Source of the DNA: Pseudomonas japonica
GTDB taxonomy: Bacteria > Pseudomonadota > Gammaproteobacteria > Pseudomonadales > Pseudomonadaceae
Assembly: GCF_900188455.1 (NCBI RefSeq)
Contig: NZ_FZOL01000014.1
Location: forward strand, 1 to 64,000
DNA: 64,000 nt
Direction: 5' to 3'
In this document: piece after piece, positions 50,591 through 59,582 of the stretch
Layout: the number at the start of each line of letters is the position of its first letter
Position numbering within the stretch: position 1 is the first letter of the stretch
Translations under genes and position numbers: made by a program
The notes under the pieces: generated by a model
Seen by the model: only the letters and a program-made list of their open reading frames with translations
The model's database searches: none
What the model was told of the DNA's origin: nothing

Positions 50591-53236
50591 ATGCAAGACC
50601 TCGATCCCGTCGAAACCCAGGAATGGCTGGACGCCCTGGAGTCGGTCCTCGACAAAGAAGGCGAAGACCGCGCTCACTACCTGATGACCCGTATGGGCGA
50701 GCTGGCCACCCGTAGTGGCTCGCAGCTGCCGTACGCAATCACCACGCCATACCGCAACACCATTCCCGTCACCCACGAAGCACGCATGCCTGGCGACCTG
50801 TTCATGGAACGCCGCATTCGCTCGCTGGTGCGCTGGAACGCGTTGGCCATGGTAATGCGCACCAACCTGAAAGACTCGGACCTGGGCGGCCACATCTCTT
50901 CGTTCGCCTCCAGCGCAACCCTGTACGACATCGGCTTCAACTACTTCTTCCAGGCTCCGACCGACGAGCACGGCGGCGACCTGATCTTCTTCCAGGGCCA
51001 CGCCTCGCCAGGCGTCTACGCCCGCGCCTTCATGGAAGGTCGCATCAGCGAAGACCAGATGAACAACTTCCGTCAGGAAGTCGATGGCAAGGGCCTGTCG
51101 TCCTACCCGCACCCATGGCTGATGCCTGACTTCTGGCAGTTCCCGACCGTATCCATGGGGCTGGGCCCGATCCAGGCGATCTACCAGGCGCGCTTCATGA
51201 AGTACCTGGAAGCTCGCGGCTACATCCCGGCCGGCAAGCAGAAAGTCTGGTGCTTCATGGGCGACGGCGAGTGCGACGAGCCGGAATCCCTGGGCGCGAT
51301 CGCCCTGGCCGGCCGCGAGAAGCTGGACAACCTGATCTTCGTCATCAACTGCAACCTGCAGCGCCTCGACGGCCCGGTTCGCGGCAACGGCAAGATCATC
51401 CAGGAACTCGAAGGCGTGTTCCGTGGCGGTGGCTGGAACGTCAACAAAGTCGTCTGGGGCCGTTTCTGGGACCCACTGCTGGCCAAGGACACCGACGGTA
51501 TCCTGCAGCGCCGCATGGACGAAGTCATCGACGGCGAGTACCAGAACTACAAGGCCAAGGACGGCGCGTTCGTCCGTGAGCACTTCTTCAATACGCCAGA
51601 ACTCAAGGCCATGGTCGCCGACCTGTCCGACGACGAGATCTGGAAGCTCAACCGTGGTGGCCACGACCCGTACAAGGTCTATGCGGCCTACCACCAGGCG
51701 GTCAACCACAAAGAGCAGCCGACCGTCATCCTGGCCAAGACCATCAAGGGCTACGGCACCGGTGCTGGCGAAGCCAAGAACACCGCGCACAACACCAAGA
51801 AGGTCGACGTCGACAGCCTGCGTCACTTCCGTGACCGCTTCGACATCCCGGTCAAGGACGAAGAGCTGGAAAACCTGCCGTTCTTCAAGCCTGAAGAAGG
51901 CAGCGCCGAAGCGCGCTACCTGGCCGAGCGCCGCGCCGCACTGGGCGGTTTCGTACCGCAGCGCCGCAGCAAGTCGATCAGCATCCCGACTCCGCCACTG
52001 GAAACCCTGAAGGCGATCCTGGACGGCTCGGGCGACCGCGAAATCTCCACCACCATGGCCTTCGTGCGGATCCTCGCGCAACTGGTCAAGGACAAGGAAA
52101 TCGGCCAGCGCATCGTTCCGATCATCCCGGACGAAGCCCGTACCTTCGGTATGGAAGGCATGTTCCGCCAGCTGGGCATCTACTCGTCCGTCGGTCAGCT
52201 CTACGAGCCAGTCGACAAAGACCAGGTGATGTTCTACCGCGAAGACAAGAAGGGCCAGATCCTCGAGGAAGGCATCAACGAAGCGGGCGCCATGTCCTCC
52301 TTCATTGCCGCCGGTACTTCGTACTCGAACCACAACCAGCCGATGCTGCCGTTCTACATCTTCTATTCGATGTTCGGCTTCCAGCGTATCGGTGACCTGG
52401 CCTGGGCTGCCGGCGACAGCCGTACCCGCGGCTTCCTGATCGGCGGTACCGCCGGCCGTACCACCCTGAACGGTGAAGGCCTGCAGCACGAAGACGGTCA
52501 CAGCCACATGCTGGCTGCCACCATCCCGAACTGCCGCACCTATGATCCGACCTACGGCTACGAGCTGGCGGTGATCATCCAGGACGGCATGAAGAAGATG
52601 ACCGAAGAGCAACAGGACGTCTTCTACTACATCACCGTGATGAACGAAGCCTACACCCAGCCAGCCATCCCGGCCGGCGCCGAGGAAGGCATCATCAAGG
52701 GCATGTACCTGCTGGAAGAAGACACCCGCGAAGCGGCGCACCACGTGCAACTGCTGGGCTCCGGCACCATCCTGCGCGAAGTCCGCGAAGCGGCGAAGAT
52801 CCTGCGCGACGAGTACAACGTCGGCGCCGACGTCTGGTCCGTCACCAGCTTCAACGAACTGCGTCGCGACGGCCTGGCCGTGGAGCGCAGCAACCGCCTG
52901 AAGCCGGGTCAGAAACCACAGGTCACCTACGTCGAAGAGTGCCTGGCCGGCCGCAAGGGCCCGGTCATCGCGTCCACCGACTACATGAAGCTGTTCGCCG
53001 AGCAGATTCGTCAGTGGGTACCGAGCAAAGAGTTCAAGGTCCTGGGTACCGATGGTTTCGGTCGCAGCGACAGCCGCAAGAAGCTGCGTCACTTCTTCGA
53101 AGTCGACCGTCACTTCGTCGTGCTGGCTGCCCTGGAAGCCCTGGCTGACCGTGGCGAGATCGAACCGAAGGTGGTGGCCGACGCCATCGTCAAGTTCGGC
53201 ATCGACCCGGACAAGCGCAACCCACTGGACTGCTGA
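50591..53236 (+). CDS. aceE: Pyruvate dehydrogenase E1 component
   Basis: Thiamine-diphosphate E1 of the pyruvate dehydrogenase complex (pyruvate decarboxylation and acetylation of E2 lipoyl). 881 residues from this start, as in other pseudomonads; motifs include DLGGHISSFASSATLYDIGFN, FFQGHASPGVYARAF, WCFMGDGECDEPESLGAI (ThDP/Mg motif, GDGE) and EGLQHEDGHSHML. ATG 50591 has GGAG exactly 6 bases upstream. An in-frame ATG at 50516 would add 25 residues of low-complexity sequence (SSAQKASRKLQATDS) and lacks a good ribosome site. aceF follows after 13 bp. Confidence 0.96.
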   Translation: MQDLDPVETQEWLDALESVLDKEGEDRAHYLMTRMGELATRSGSQLPYAITTPYRNTIPVTHEARMPGDLFMERRIRSLVRWNALAMVMRTNLKDSDLGGHISSFASSATLYDIGFNYFFQAPTDEHGGDLIFFQGHASPGVYARAFMEGRISEDQMNNFRQEVDGKGLSSYPHPWLMPDFWQFPTVSMGLGPIQAIYQARFMKYLEARGYIPAGKQKVWCFMGDGECDEPESLGAIALAGREKLDNLIFVINCNLQRLDGPVRGNGKIIQELEGVFRGGGWNVNKVVWGRFWDPLLAKDTDGILQRRMDEVIDGEYQNYKAKDGAFVREHFFNTPELKAMVADLSDDEIWKLNRGGHDPYKVYAAYHQAVNHKEQPTVILAKTIKGYGTGAGEAKNTAHNTKKVDVDSLRHFRDRFDIPVKDEELENLPFFKPEEGSAEARYLAERRAALGGFVPQRRSKSISIPTPPLETLKAILDGSGDREISTTMAFVRILAQLVKDKEIGQRIVPIIPDEARTFGMEGMFRQLGIYSSVGQLYEPVDKDQVMFYREDKKGQILEEGINEAGAMSSFIAAGTSYSNHNQPMLPFYIFYSMFGFQRIGDLAWAAGDSRTRGFLIGGTAGRTTLNGEGLQHEDGHSHMLAATIPNCRTYDPTYGYELAVIIQDGMKKMTEEQQDVFYYITVMNEAYTQPAIPAGAEEGIIKGMYLLEEDTREAAHHVQLLGSGTILREVREAAKILRDEYNVGADVWSVTSFNELRRDGLAVERSNRLKPGQKPQVTYVEECLAGRKGPVIASTDYMKLFAEQIRQWVPSKEFKVLGTDGFGRSDSRKKLRHFFEVDRHFVVLAALEALADRGEIEPKVVADAIVKFGIDPDKRNPLDC

Positions 53237-53249
53237 GGAGTATTTTTAA

Positions 53250-54890
53250 GTGAGCGAAATCATTCGCGTACCTGACATCGGCAGCGGTGAAGGTGAAATC
53301 ATCGAGCTGTTCGTCAAGGTCGGTGACCGTATCGAAGCAGACCAGAGCCTGCTGACCCTGGAGTCCGACAAGGCCTCCATGGAGATCCCGGCCCCCAAGG
53401 CTGGCGTGATCAAGGCGCTGAAGGTCAAGCTGGGCGACCGCCTGAAAGAAGGCGACGAACTGCTGGAACTGGAAGTCGAGGGTGCCGCCGCCGCGGCCCC
53501 CGAGGCACCTGCCGCCGCTCCTGCCGCTGCCGCGCCTGCCGCCGCACCGGCCGCGGCACCGGCACCCGCCGCCGCGCCAGCCGCGCCGGCTGCCGCCAGC
53601 GTGCAGGACATCCACGTGCCGGACATCGGTTCGTCGGGCAAGGCCAAGATCATCGAAGTGCTGGTCAAGGCCGGCGACACCGTCGAAGCCGACCAGTCGC
53701 TGATCACCCTGGAGTCCGACAAGGCCTCCATGGAGATCCCGTCGCCTGCCGCGGGCGTGGTCGAAGCCGTGATCGTGAAACTGGACGACGAAGTCGGCAC
53801 CGGTGACCTGATCCTCAAACTGAAAGTCGCTGGCGCTGCACCTGCTGCCGCTCCGGCGCCTGCCGCTGCTGCACCGGCTCCGGCTGCTGCACCTGCTGCT
53901 GCCCCGGCCCCTGCTGCTGCCGCGCCGGCTCCAGCCGCTGCTGCTCCGGCCGCCGCGCCTGCACCAAGCGGTGCCAAGGTCCACGCCGGTCCTGCCGTGC
54001 GTCAGCTGGCCCGCGAGTTCGGTGTCGAGCTGAGCGCCGTGGCGCCGACCGGTCCGCACGGTCGCGTGCTGAAGGAAGACGTGCAGGTCTACGTCAAGGC
54101 CATGATGCAGAAGGCCAAGGAAGCCCCTGCCGCTGGCGGCGCTACCGGTGGCGCGGGCATCCCGCCGATCCCGGTCGTCGACTTCAGCAAGTTCGGTGAA
54201 GTGGAAGAAGTGGCCATGACCCGCCTGATGCAGGTCGGTGCCGCCAACCTGCACCGCAGCTGGCTGAACGTGCCGCACGTGACCCAGTTCGACTCGGCTG
54301 ACATCACCGAGCTGGAAGCTTTCCGCGTCGCACAGAAAGCCGTGGCCGAGAAGGCCGGCGTCAAACTGACCGTGCTGCCGCTGCTGCTGAAAGCCTGCGC
54401 CTTCCTGCTCAAGGAACTGCCGGACTTCAACAGCTCGCTGGCGCCAAGCGGCAAGGCGATCATCCGCAAGAAATACGTGCACATCGGCTTTGCCGTGGAC
54501 ACCCCGGATGGTCTGCTGGTCCCGGTGATCAAGAACGTCGACCAGAAGAGCCTGCTGCAACTGGCTGCCGAAGCGGCTGCCCTGGCTGAAAAAGCCCGGA
54601 CCAAGAAGCTTTCCGCGGACGACATGCAGGGTGCCTGCTTCACCATCTCCAGCCTCGGCCACATTGGCGGCACCGGCTTCACGCCGATCGTCAACGCGCC
54701 GGAAGTGGCGATCCTCGGTGTCTCCAAGGCCACCATGCAGCCGGTCTGGGACGGCAAGGCCTTCCAGCCGAAGCTGATGCTGCCGCTGTCGCTGTCCTAC
54801 GATCACCGCGTGATCAACGGCGCCGCCGCCGCGCGCTTCACCAAGCGTCTGGGTGACGTGCTGGGCGATATCCGCACCATGCTGCTGTAA
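53250..54890 (+). CDS. aceF: Pyruvate dehydrogenase E2, dihydrolipoyl acetyltransferase
   Basis: Core acetyltransferase, 546 residues. Two lipoyl domains, each with LESDKASMEIP (lipoyl Lys41 and Lys158), separated and followed by long Ala/Pro linkers (about 75-117 and 193-240). Then the E1/E3-binding domain (AGPAVRQLAREFGVELSAV, about 245-263) and the catalytic domain ending SYDHRVINGAAAARF with His519; Asn523 stands where many E2s have Asp, as in Azotobacter E2. GTG start at 53250 with GAGGAG nine bases upstream. Two lipoyl domains rather than three as in E. coli. Confidence 0.96.
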   Translation: MSEIIRVPDIGSGEGEIIELFVKVGDRIEADQSLLTLESDKASMEIPAPKAGVIKALKVKLGDRLKEGDELLELEVEGAAAAAPEAPAAAPAAAAPAAAPAAAPAPAAAPAAPAAASVQDIHVPDIGSSGKAKIIEVLVKAGDTVEADQSLITLESDKASMEIPSPAAGVVEAVIVKLDDEVGTGDLILKLKVAGAAPAAAPAPAAAAPAPAAAPAAAPAPAAAAPAPAAAAPAAAPAPSGAKVHAGPAVRQLAREFGVELSAVAPTGPHGRVLKEDVQVYVKAMMQKAKEAPAAGGATGGAGIPPIPVVDFSKFGEVEEVAMTRLMQVGAANLHRSWLNVPHVTQFDSADITELEAFRVAQKAVAEKAGVKLTVLPLLLKACAFLLKELPDFNSSLAPSGKAIIRKKYVHIGFAVDTPDGLLVPVIKNVDQKSLLQLAAEAAALAEKARTKKLSADDMQGACFTISSLGHIGGTGFTPIVNAPEVAILGVSKATMQPVWDGKAFQPKLMLPLSLSYDHRVINGAAAARFTKRLGDVLGDIRTMLL

Positions 54891-54964
54891 CTGCTGTCCA
54901 GCCAGTCTCGTCCTGCCGGGCGGGGCTGGCGCACCCTTTTCGAGCTGCCACGCTCGTACCTCAA

Positions 54965-54991
54965 CCCCGTCATCTGGCGGGGCTTTTTTTT
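54965..54991 (+). terminator. Intrinsic terminator after aceF
   Basis: CCCCG / CGGGG stem with 8-base loop followed by GC and eight T residues; about 75 bases after the aceF stop. Confidence 0.85.
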
Positions 54992-55028
54992 GCCTGTGAA
55001 AACAAAAACAGACCTGCGCGCCCTTCCC

Positions 55029-55128
55029 GTAGGAGCGTGGCTTGCCCGCGAAGGACCGCATAGCGGTCCCCGAAGAGAGAACCCGGGACCGCTATGCGGT
55101 CCTTCGCGGGCAAGCCACGCTCCTACGG
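55029..55128. repeat. REP pair (REPIN-like)
   Basis: Inverted GTAGGAGCGTGG-type REP pair between the aceF terminator and dipA. The rest of the 386-bp gap (54891-55276) is the terminator and the dipA leader. Confidence 0.8.
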
Positions 55129-55276
55129 GCTGAAGAAAAGCATTGCCGTGCCGACATAGATCAAACCAGCATCAAACCTATTGCTTGTCAGCCCCCGGCG
55201 CATGATGCAACCTTGCCCGAACGTGCATAGCAAAGTGCCAAGCCCGTGCCATCAGTCTTATTCGAGCGAGCTTCCC

Positions 55277-57967
55277 ATGAAGAGCCAAACCGATGCCGCC
55301 AGCCGTCCGGCGGCCGAGGTAGTGACGCAGTTACCGGTGCCATCACGGCTCGGCATGCTGCGTTTCGAGCGGCTGAACGAAGCGAGCTGGGCGATGCTCT
55401 ATCTCGATCCGTGCTGCGAGCGCCAGTTCGGCCTGCCGGCCGTGGAGCTCTGTGCCCTGGTCGGCTCGCCCTACGCCAGCCTCATGGAGCCCGAAGCCCG
55501 CTACAAGCTGCATGACACCATCCAGGCGCAACTGGCGGCGAGCAATCACTATGTCAGCCGCTACACCCTGCACACCAACCACGGCCCGCTGAACCTGCTG
55601 GAACTGGGCGAGGCCTACAAGCAGCACAATCGTCAGTTGCTGCGCGGCTACCTGCTGGTGCTGGACGAGCAGGAAGGCATCAGCCCCGAGCTCAGCGCCG
55701 AAGACCTGGAAACCCGCAACAGCCGCCTGCAGATCGCCCTCAAGCTGAACCAGCAGGCACAGCAGGAGCAGCTCGAACACCTGGAGCGCGTGCGTGCCCA
55801 GCAGGACCTGATCCTGCACCTGGCGCGGCACCGCTACAGCGCCAGCAATTCGCTGCAGGAGGCTGCCGAGCTGATCACCCGCAGCGCCTGCGACATCTAC
55901 CGGATCGAATGCGCCAGCCTGTGGTACCTGGAAGGCCAGCGCCTGGAGCCGATCTCCGCGTTCTATCGCGAGACCCGCGAGTACCGCACGCCCAAGCCGA
56001 TCGATGCGAGCCTGTTCCCGGATTACCTGGAAGCCCTGCACACCAGCCGCGCCATCGATGCGCACAACGCCAGCCACGATCCGCGTACCCGCGACATCAC
56101 CGAGAGCCTGCGCCCGCGCGATGTGATCGCCATGCTCGATGCCAGCATCCGCATCGATGGCCAGGTGGTCGGCGTGCTCTGCCTCGAACACGGCGGCAGT
56201 CCGCGGGCCTGGCAGAGCGACGAGATCGCCTTCGCCGGCGAGCTGGCCGACCAGTTCGCCCAGGTCATCAACAACCACAACCGCCGTGCCGCGACCAATG
56301 CCCTGCACCTGTTCCAGCGCGCGGTGGAGCAGAGCGCCAACGCCTTCCTGCTGGTCAACCGCGACGGCGTGGTGGAGTACGTCAACCCGAGCTTCACCGC
56401 GATCACCCAGTACAGCTCCGAGGAAGTCCAGGGCCATCGCCTGTCCGAACTGTCGGCCCTGGAGAACCTCAGCGAGCTGCTGTTCGACGAGTCCAGCCTG
56501 GCCGTGGGCAACAGCTGGCAGGGCGAGTTCAAGAGCCGACGCAAGAACCTCGAACCGTACTGGGGGCAACTGTCGATTTCCAAGGTGTATGGCGACAACC
56601 GCGAACTGACCCACTACATCGGCATCTACGAAGACATCACCCAGAACAAGCTGGCCCAGCAGCGCATCGAGCGCCTGGCCTACACCGACAACCTGACCGG
56701 ACTGGGCAACCGCCCGGCGTTCATCCGCAACCTCGACGAGCGTTTCGCCCGCGACAGCGACACGCCGATCTGCCTGCTGCTGGTGGACATCGACAACTTC
56801 AAGCGGATCAACGACAGCCTCGGCCACCAGACCGGCGACAAGCTTCTGGTCAGCCTGGCCCGGCGCCTGCGCAACAGCCTCAGCCCGGGCGGCAGCCTGG
56901 CGCGGTTTGCCAGCAACGAATTCGCCGTGCTGCTGGACAACACCGACCTGGAAAGCGGCCAGCAGATCGCCCAGCAGTTGCTCAACACCCTCGACAAGCC
57001 GATGTTCGTCGACAACCAACTGATCAACGTCACCGGTTCCGTGGGCCTGGCCTGCGCGCCGCTGCATGGCCGCGATCCACAGACCCTGATGAAGAACGCC
57101 GGCCTGGCCCTGCACAAGGCCAAGGCCAACGGCAAGCACCAGGTCCAGGTGTTCACCGAGGCGCTGAACGCCGAGGCCAGCTACAAGCTGTTCGTCGAGA
57201 ACAACCTGCGCCGCGCCCTGGCGCAGAACGAACTGCAGGTGTTCTACCAGCCCAAGCTGTGCCTGCGCACCGGGCGCCTGCTCGGCCTGGAAGCCTTGCT
57301 GCGCTGGAACCATCCGGAGAAGGGCATGATCCGTCCGGACCAGTTCATCAGCGTCGCCGAGGAAACCGGCCTGATCATCCCCATCGGCAAATGGGTGGCG
57401 CGCCAGGCCTGCCGCATGAGCCAGCAACTGGCCGCGGAAGGCATGGGCAGCCTGCAGGTGGCGATCAACCTGTCGCCCAAGCAGTTCTCCGATCCGGACC
57501 TGGTCGCGTCGATCGCCAACATCCTCCAGGAAGAGGCGCTGCCGCCGCACCTGCTGGAGCTGGAACTGACCGAAGGCCTGCTGCTGGAAGCCACCGAGGA
57601 CACCCGGCGCCAGCTCGACCAGCTCAAGCAACTGGGCCTGACCCTGGCCATGGACGACTTCGGCACCGGCTATTCGTCGCTGAGCTACCTGAAGAAGTTT
57701 CCCATCGACATCATCAAGATCGATCGCAGCTTCATCAACGAGATCCCGGCCAACCAGGACGACATGGAAATCACCTCGGCGGTGGTGGCCATGGCCCACA
57801 ACCTCAAGCTCAAGGTGGTCGCCGAGGGTATCGAGACCGCCGAGCAGCTGGCGTTCCTGCGTCGGCATCGCTGCGACGTCGGCCAGGGCTACCTGTTCGA
57901 CAAGCCGATTCCCGGCGACGAACTGGTTGACAAGCTCAAGCGCTACCCGCGTGGCCCCAGCGCCTGA
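55277..57967 (+). CDS. dipA: PAS/GAF-GGDEF-EAL c-di-GMP phosphodiesterase, DipA-like
   Basis: An 896-residue cytoplasmic c-di-GMP enzyme. Order: N-terminal PAS-like part (about 25-125), coiled linker, GAF domain (about 185-335), PAS (about 345-460), GGDEF (about 465-625) and EAL (about 640-890). The GGDEF site is degenerate (Ala545-Ser-Asn-Glu-Phe549), while the EAL domain keeps Glu672-Ala-Leu and DDFGTGYSSL, so it should degrade c-di-GMP. Location after aceEF and before msrA matches PA5017 (DipA), which controls biofilm dispersion. Start 55277 (MKSQTDAASR) is favoured; upstream codons lie in the leader. Confidence 0.9.
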   Translation: MKSQTDAASRPAAEVVTQLPVPSRLGMLRFERLNEASWAMLYLDPCCERQFGLPAVELCALVGSPYASLMEPEARYKLHDTIQAQLAASNHYVSRYTLHTNHGPLNLLELGEAYKQHNRQLLRGYLLVLDEQEGISPELSAEDLETRNSRLQIALKLNQQAQQEQLEHLERVRAQQDLILHLARHRYSASNSLQEAAELITRSACDIYRIECASLWYLEGQRLEPISAFYRETREYRTPKPIDASLFPDYLEALHTSRAIDAHNASHDPRTRDITESLRPRDVIAMLDASIRIDGQVVGVLCLEHGGSPRAWQSDEIAFAGELADQFAQVINNHNRRAATNALHLFQRAVEQSANAFLLVNRDGVVEYVNPSFTAITQYSSEEVQGHRLSELSALENLSELLFDESSLAVGNSWQGEFKSRRKNLEPYWGQLSISKVYGDNRELTHYIGIYEDITQNKLAQQRIERLAYTDNLTGLGNRPAFIRNLDERFARDSDTPICLLLVDIDNFKRINDSLGHQTGDKLLVSLARRLRNSLSPGGSLARFASNEFAVLLDNTDLESGQQIAQQLLNTLDKPMFVDNQLINVTGSVGLACAPLHGRDPQTLMKNAGLALHKAKANGKHQVQVFTEALNAEASYKLFVENNLRRALAQNELQVFYQPKLCLRTGRLLGLEALLRWNHPEKGMIRPDQFISVAEETGLIIPIGKWVARQACRMSQQLAAEGMGSLQVAINLSPKQFSDPDLVASIANILQEEALPPHLLELELTEGLLLEATEDTRRQLDQLKQLGLTLAMDDFGTGYSSLSYLKKFPIDIIKIDRSFINEIPANQDDMEITSAVVAMAHNLKLKVVAEGIETAEQLAFLRRHRCDVGQGYLFDKPIPGDELVDKLKRYPRGPSA

Positions 57968-58060
57968 CAGCCAGGCAACACTCGGGCACACTACCGGTCT
58001 ATCCCGTTGACGGTATCGCTCGCGATACTGCCCGCCCTTACTGACAAGAGGAATGGGTTC

Positions 58061-58729
58061 ATGGTCCTGCGTTCGGAAATCCTCGTGAATAAAAACGTCC
58101 TGCCTACCGCGGAACAGGCCCTGCCTGGCCGCGAAACCCCGATGGCCCTGCCGGAAAAGCATTTCGTCTTCACTGAAACGCCGCTGCTCGGTCCCTTCTT
58201 CGAAAACGCCGTCGACTTCGCCATCTTTGGCCTGGGTTGCTTCTGGGGCGCCGAGCGGCGTTTCTGGCAACGTGAAGGCGTGATCAGCACCGTGGTCGGT
58301 TATGCCGGCGGCTTCACCCCGAACCCGACCTACGAAGAAGTCTGCTCGGGCCTGACCGGCCATACCGAAGTGGTACTGGTGGTGTTCGACAAGGACAAGC
58401 TCAGCTACCGCGAACTGCTGGCGATGTTCTGGGAACTGCACAACCCGACCCAGGGCATGCGCCAGGGCAACGACATCGGCACCCAGTACCGCTCGGTGAT
58501 CTACTGCACCTCGCCGCAGCAACTCAAGGAAGCCGAGGCCAGCCGCGAGCAGTACCAGGCCGAGCTGAGCAAGTCCGGTTTCGGCGAGATCACCACCGAG
58601 ATCGACCAGGCGCCGACCGTGTACTTCGCCGAGGCCTACCACCAGCAGTACCTGGCGAAGAACCCCGATGGCTACTGCGGCATCGGCGGTACCGGCGTGT
58701 GTCTGCCACCGAGCCTGCAAGGCAACTGA
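58061..58729 (+). CDS. msrA: Peptide-methionine (S)-S-oxide reductase MsrA
   Basis: Repairs oxidised methionine. 222 residues: catalytic Cys in FGLGCFWGAERRFW (about 56-69), YAGGFTPNPTYEEVCSGLTGHTE, QYRSVIYC, EAYHQQYLAKNPDGYC with resolving Cys and a further Cys in GTGVCLPP. The N-terminal ~50 residues (MVLRSEILVNKNVLPTAEQALPG) are the extension typical of the longer proteobacterial MsrA. GAGGAA lies about 8 bases upstream of ATG 58061. The GST gene follows after 9 bp. Confidence 0.96.
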   Translation: MVLRSEILVNKNVLPTAEQALPGRETPMALPEKHFVFTETPLLGPFFENAVDFAIFGLGCFWGAERRFWQREGVISTVVGYAGGFTPNPTYEEVCSGLTGHTEVVLVVFDKDKLSYRELLAMFWELHNPTQGMRQGNDIGTQYRSVIYCTSPQQLKEAEASREQYQAELSKSGFGEITTEIDQAPTVYFAEAYHQQYLAKNPDGYCGIGGTGVCLPPSLQGN

Positions 58730-58738
58730 GGAGCGGCC

Positions 58739-59368
58739 ATGAGCACAGCGAGCATGACCCTGTTTCACTCGCCGATGTCGCCCTTCGTGCGCAAGGTGAG
58801 AGTGGTGCTGCACGAGACCGGCCAGACCGACCGGGTCGCGCTGCAGGCGGTCAATGTCAGCCCGGTCAGCCCTGACGCGGACCTCAACCAGGGCAACCCG
58901 GCGGGCAAGCTGCCGGCGCTGCGTCTGGAGGATGGCACCGTGTTGCACGACAGCCGGGTGATCGTCGATTTCCTCGATCAGCAGCATGTCGGCAATCCGC
59001 TGATTCCCCGCGAGGGCTCGGCGCGCTGGCGGCGCCTGACGCTGGCCTCGCAGGCCGACGCGATCATGGATGCGGCGGTGCTGACCCGCTACGAAACCTT
59101 CCTGCGGCCGGCGGAGAAGCGCTGGGATGCGTGGGTCGAGGCGCAGTCGGAGAAGATCCGTCGGGCGCTGGCGGATCTCGAAGACAACCACATGGCCGAG
59201 ATTGCCTCGGCCTTTGACGTCGCCGCGATCGGCGTGGCCTGTGCCCTGGGCTATATCGACCTGCGCATGCCGGACTTCGGCTGGCGCGAACGGCAGCCGA
59301 AGCTGGCGGCGTGGTATGCCGAGGTCAGTCAGCGGGAGTCGATGCGCCTGACCGCGCCTCCGGTGTGA
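58739..59368 (+). CDS. Glutathione S-transferase family protein
   Basis: A 209-residue GST: thioredoxin-like N-terminal domain (LFHSPMSPFVRKVRVVLHETG with Ser near residue 11 as likely catalytic residue; NPAGKLPAL; DSRVIVDFLDQ) and all-helical C-terminal domain (about 88-205). Substrate not predictable. Likely co-transcribed with msrA in an oxidative-stress unit. GAGGAGCGGCC precedes the ATG. Confidence 0.92.
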   Translation: MSTASMTLFHSPMSPFVRKVRVVLHETGQTDRVALQAVNVSPVSPDADLNQGNPAGKLPALRLEDGTVLHDSRVIVDFLDQQHVGNPLIPREGSARWRRLTLASQADAIMDAAVLTRYETFLRPAEKRWDAWVEAQSEKIRRALADLEDNHMAEIASAFDVAAIGVACALGYIDLRMPDFGWRERQPKLAAWYAEVSQRESMRLTAPPV

Positions 59369-59374
59369 TGGTTT

Positions 59375-59482
59375 TTGGGCCCGCTTGGCGGGCCTTCGCA
59401 GGCAAGCCAGCTCCTACAGTTTGGAGCGCGGTGTGTGCCTTGTAGGAGCGTGGCTTGCCCGCGAACGACCGCGGAGCGGTCG
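59375..59482. repeat. REP pair (REPIN-like)
   Basis: Inverted GTAGGAGC-type REP pair between the convergent GST and creD genes; the outer arms differ (GGGCCCGCTTGGCGGGCC and CGACCGCGGAGCGGTCG). Confidence 0.8.
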
Positions 59483-59582
59483 CAATCCAGCCGACGCCAG
59501 ACGATATGACACTCCGCCATCCAGACATCCCCGATCCCTCGTGCCAGAACCCAGCCCAGGGTTCTTTCCTCCCTGAGCCCGC

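Noticed and set aside
50492..53113. 873-codon minus-strand frame opposite aceE
   Set aside because: Shadow of aceE; no start context or protein motif.
55343..59191. A 1282-codon open frame on the minus strand
   Set aside because: It lies antisense to dipA, msrA and the GST gene, is rich in His/Gln/Val/Gly from reversed GC-rich codons, and has no family motif. It is a shadow frame.
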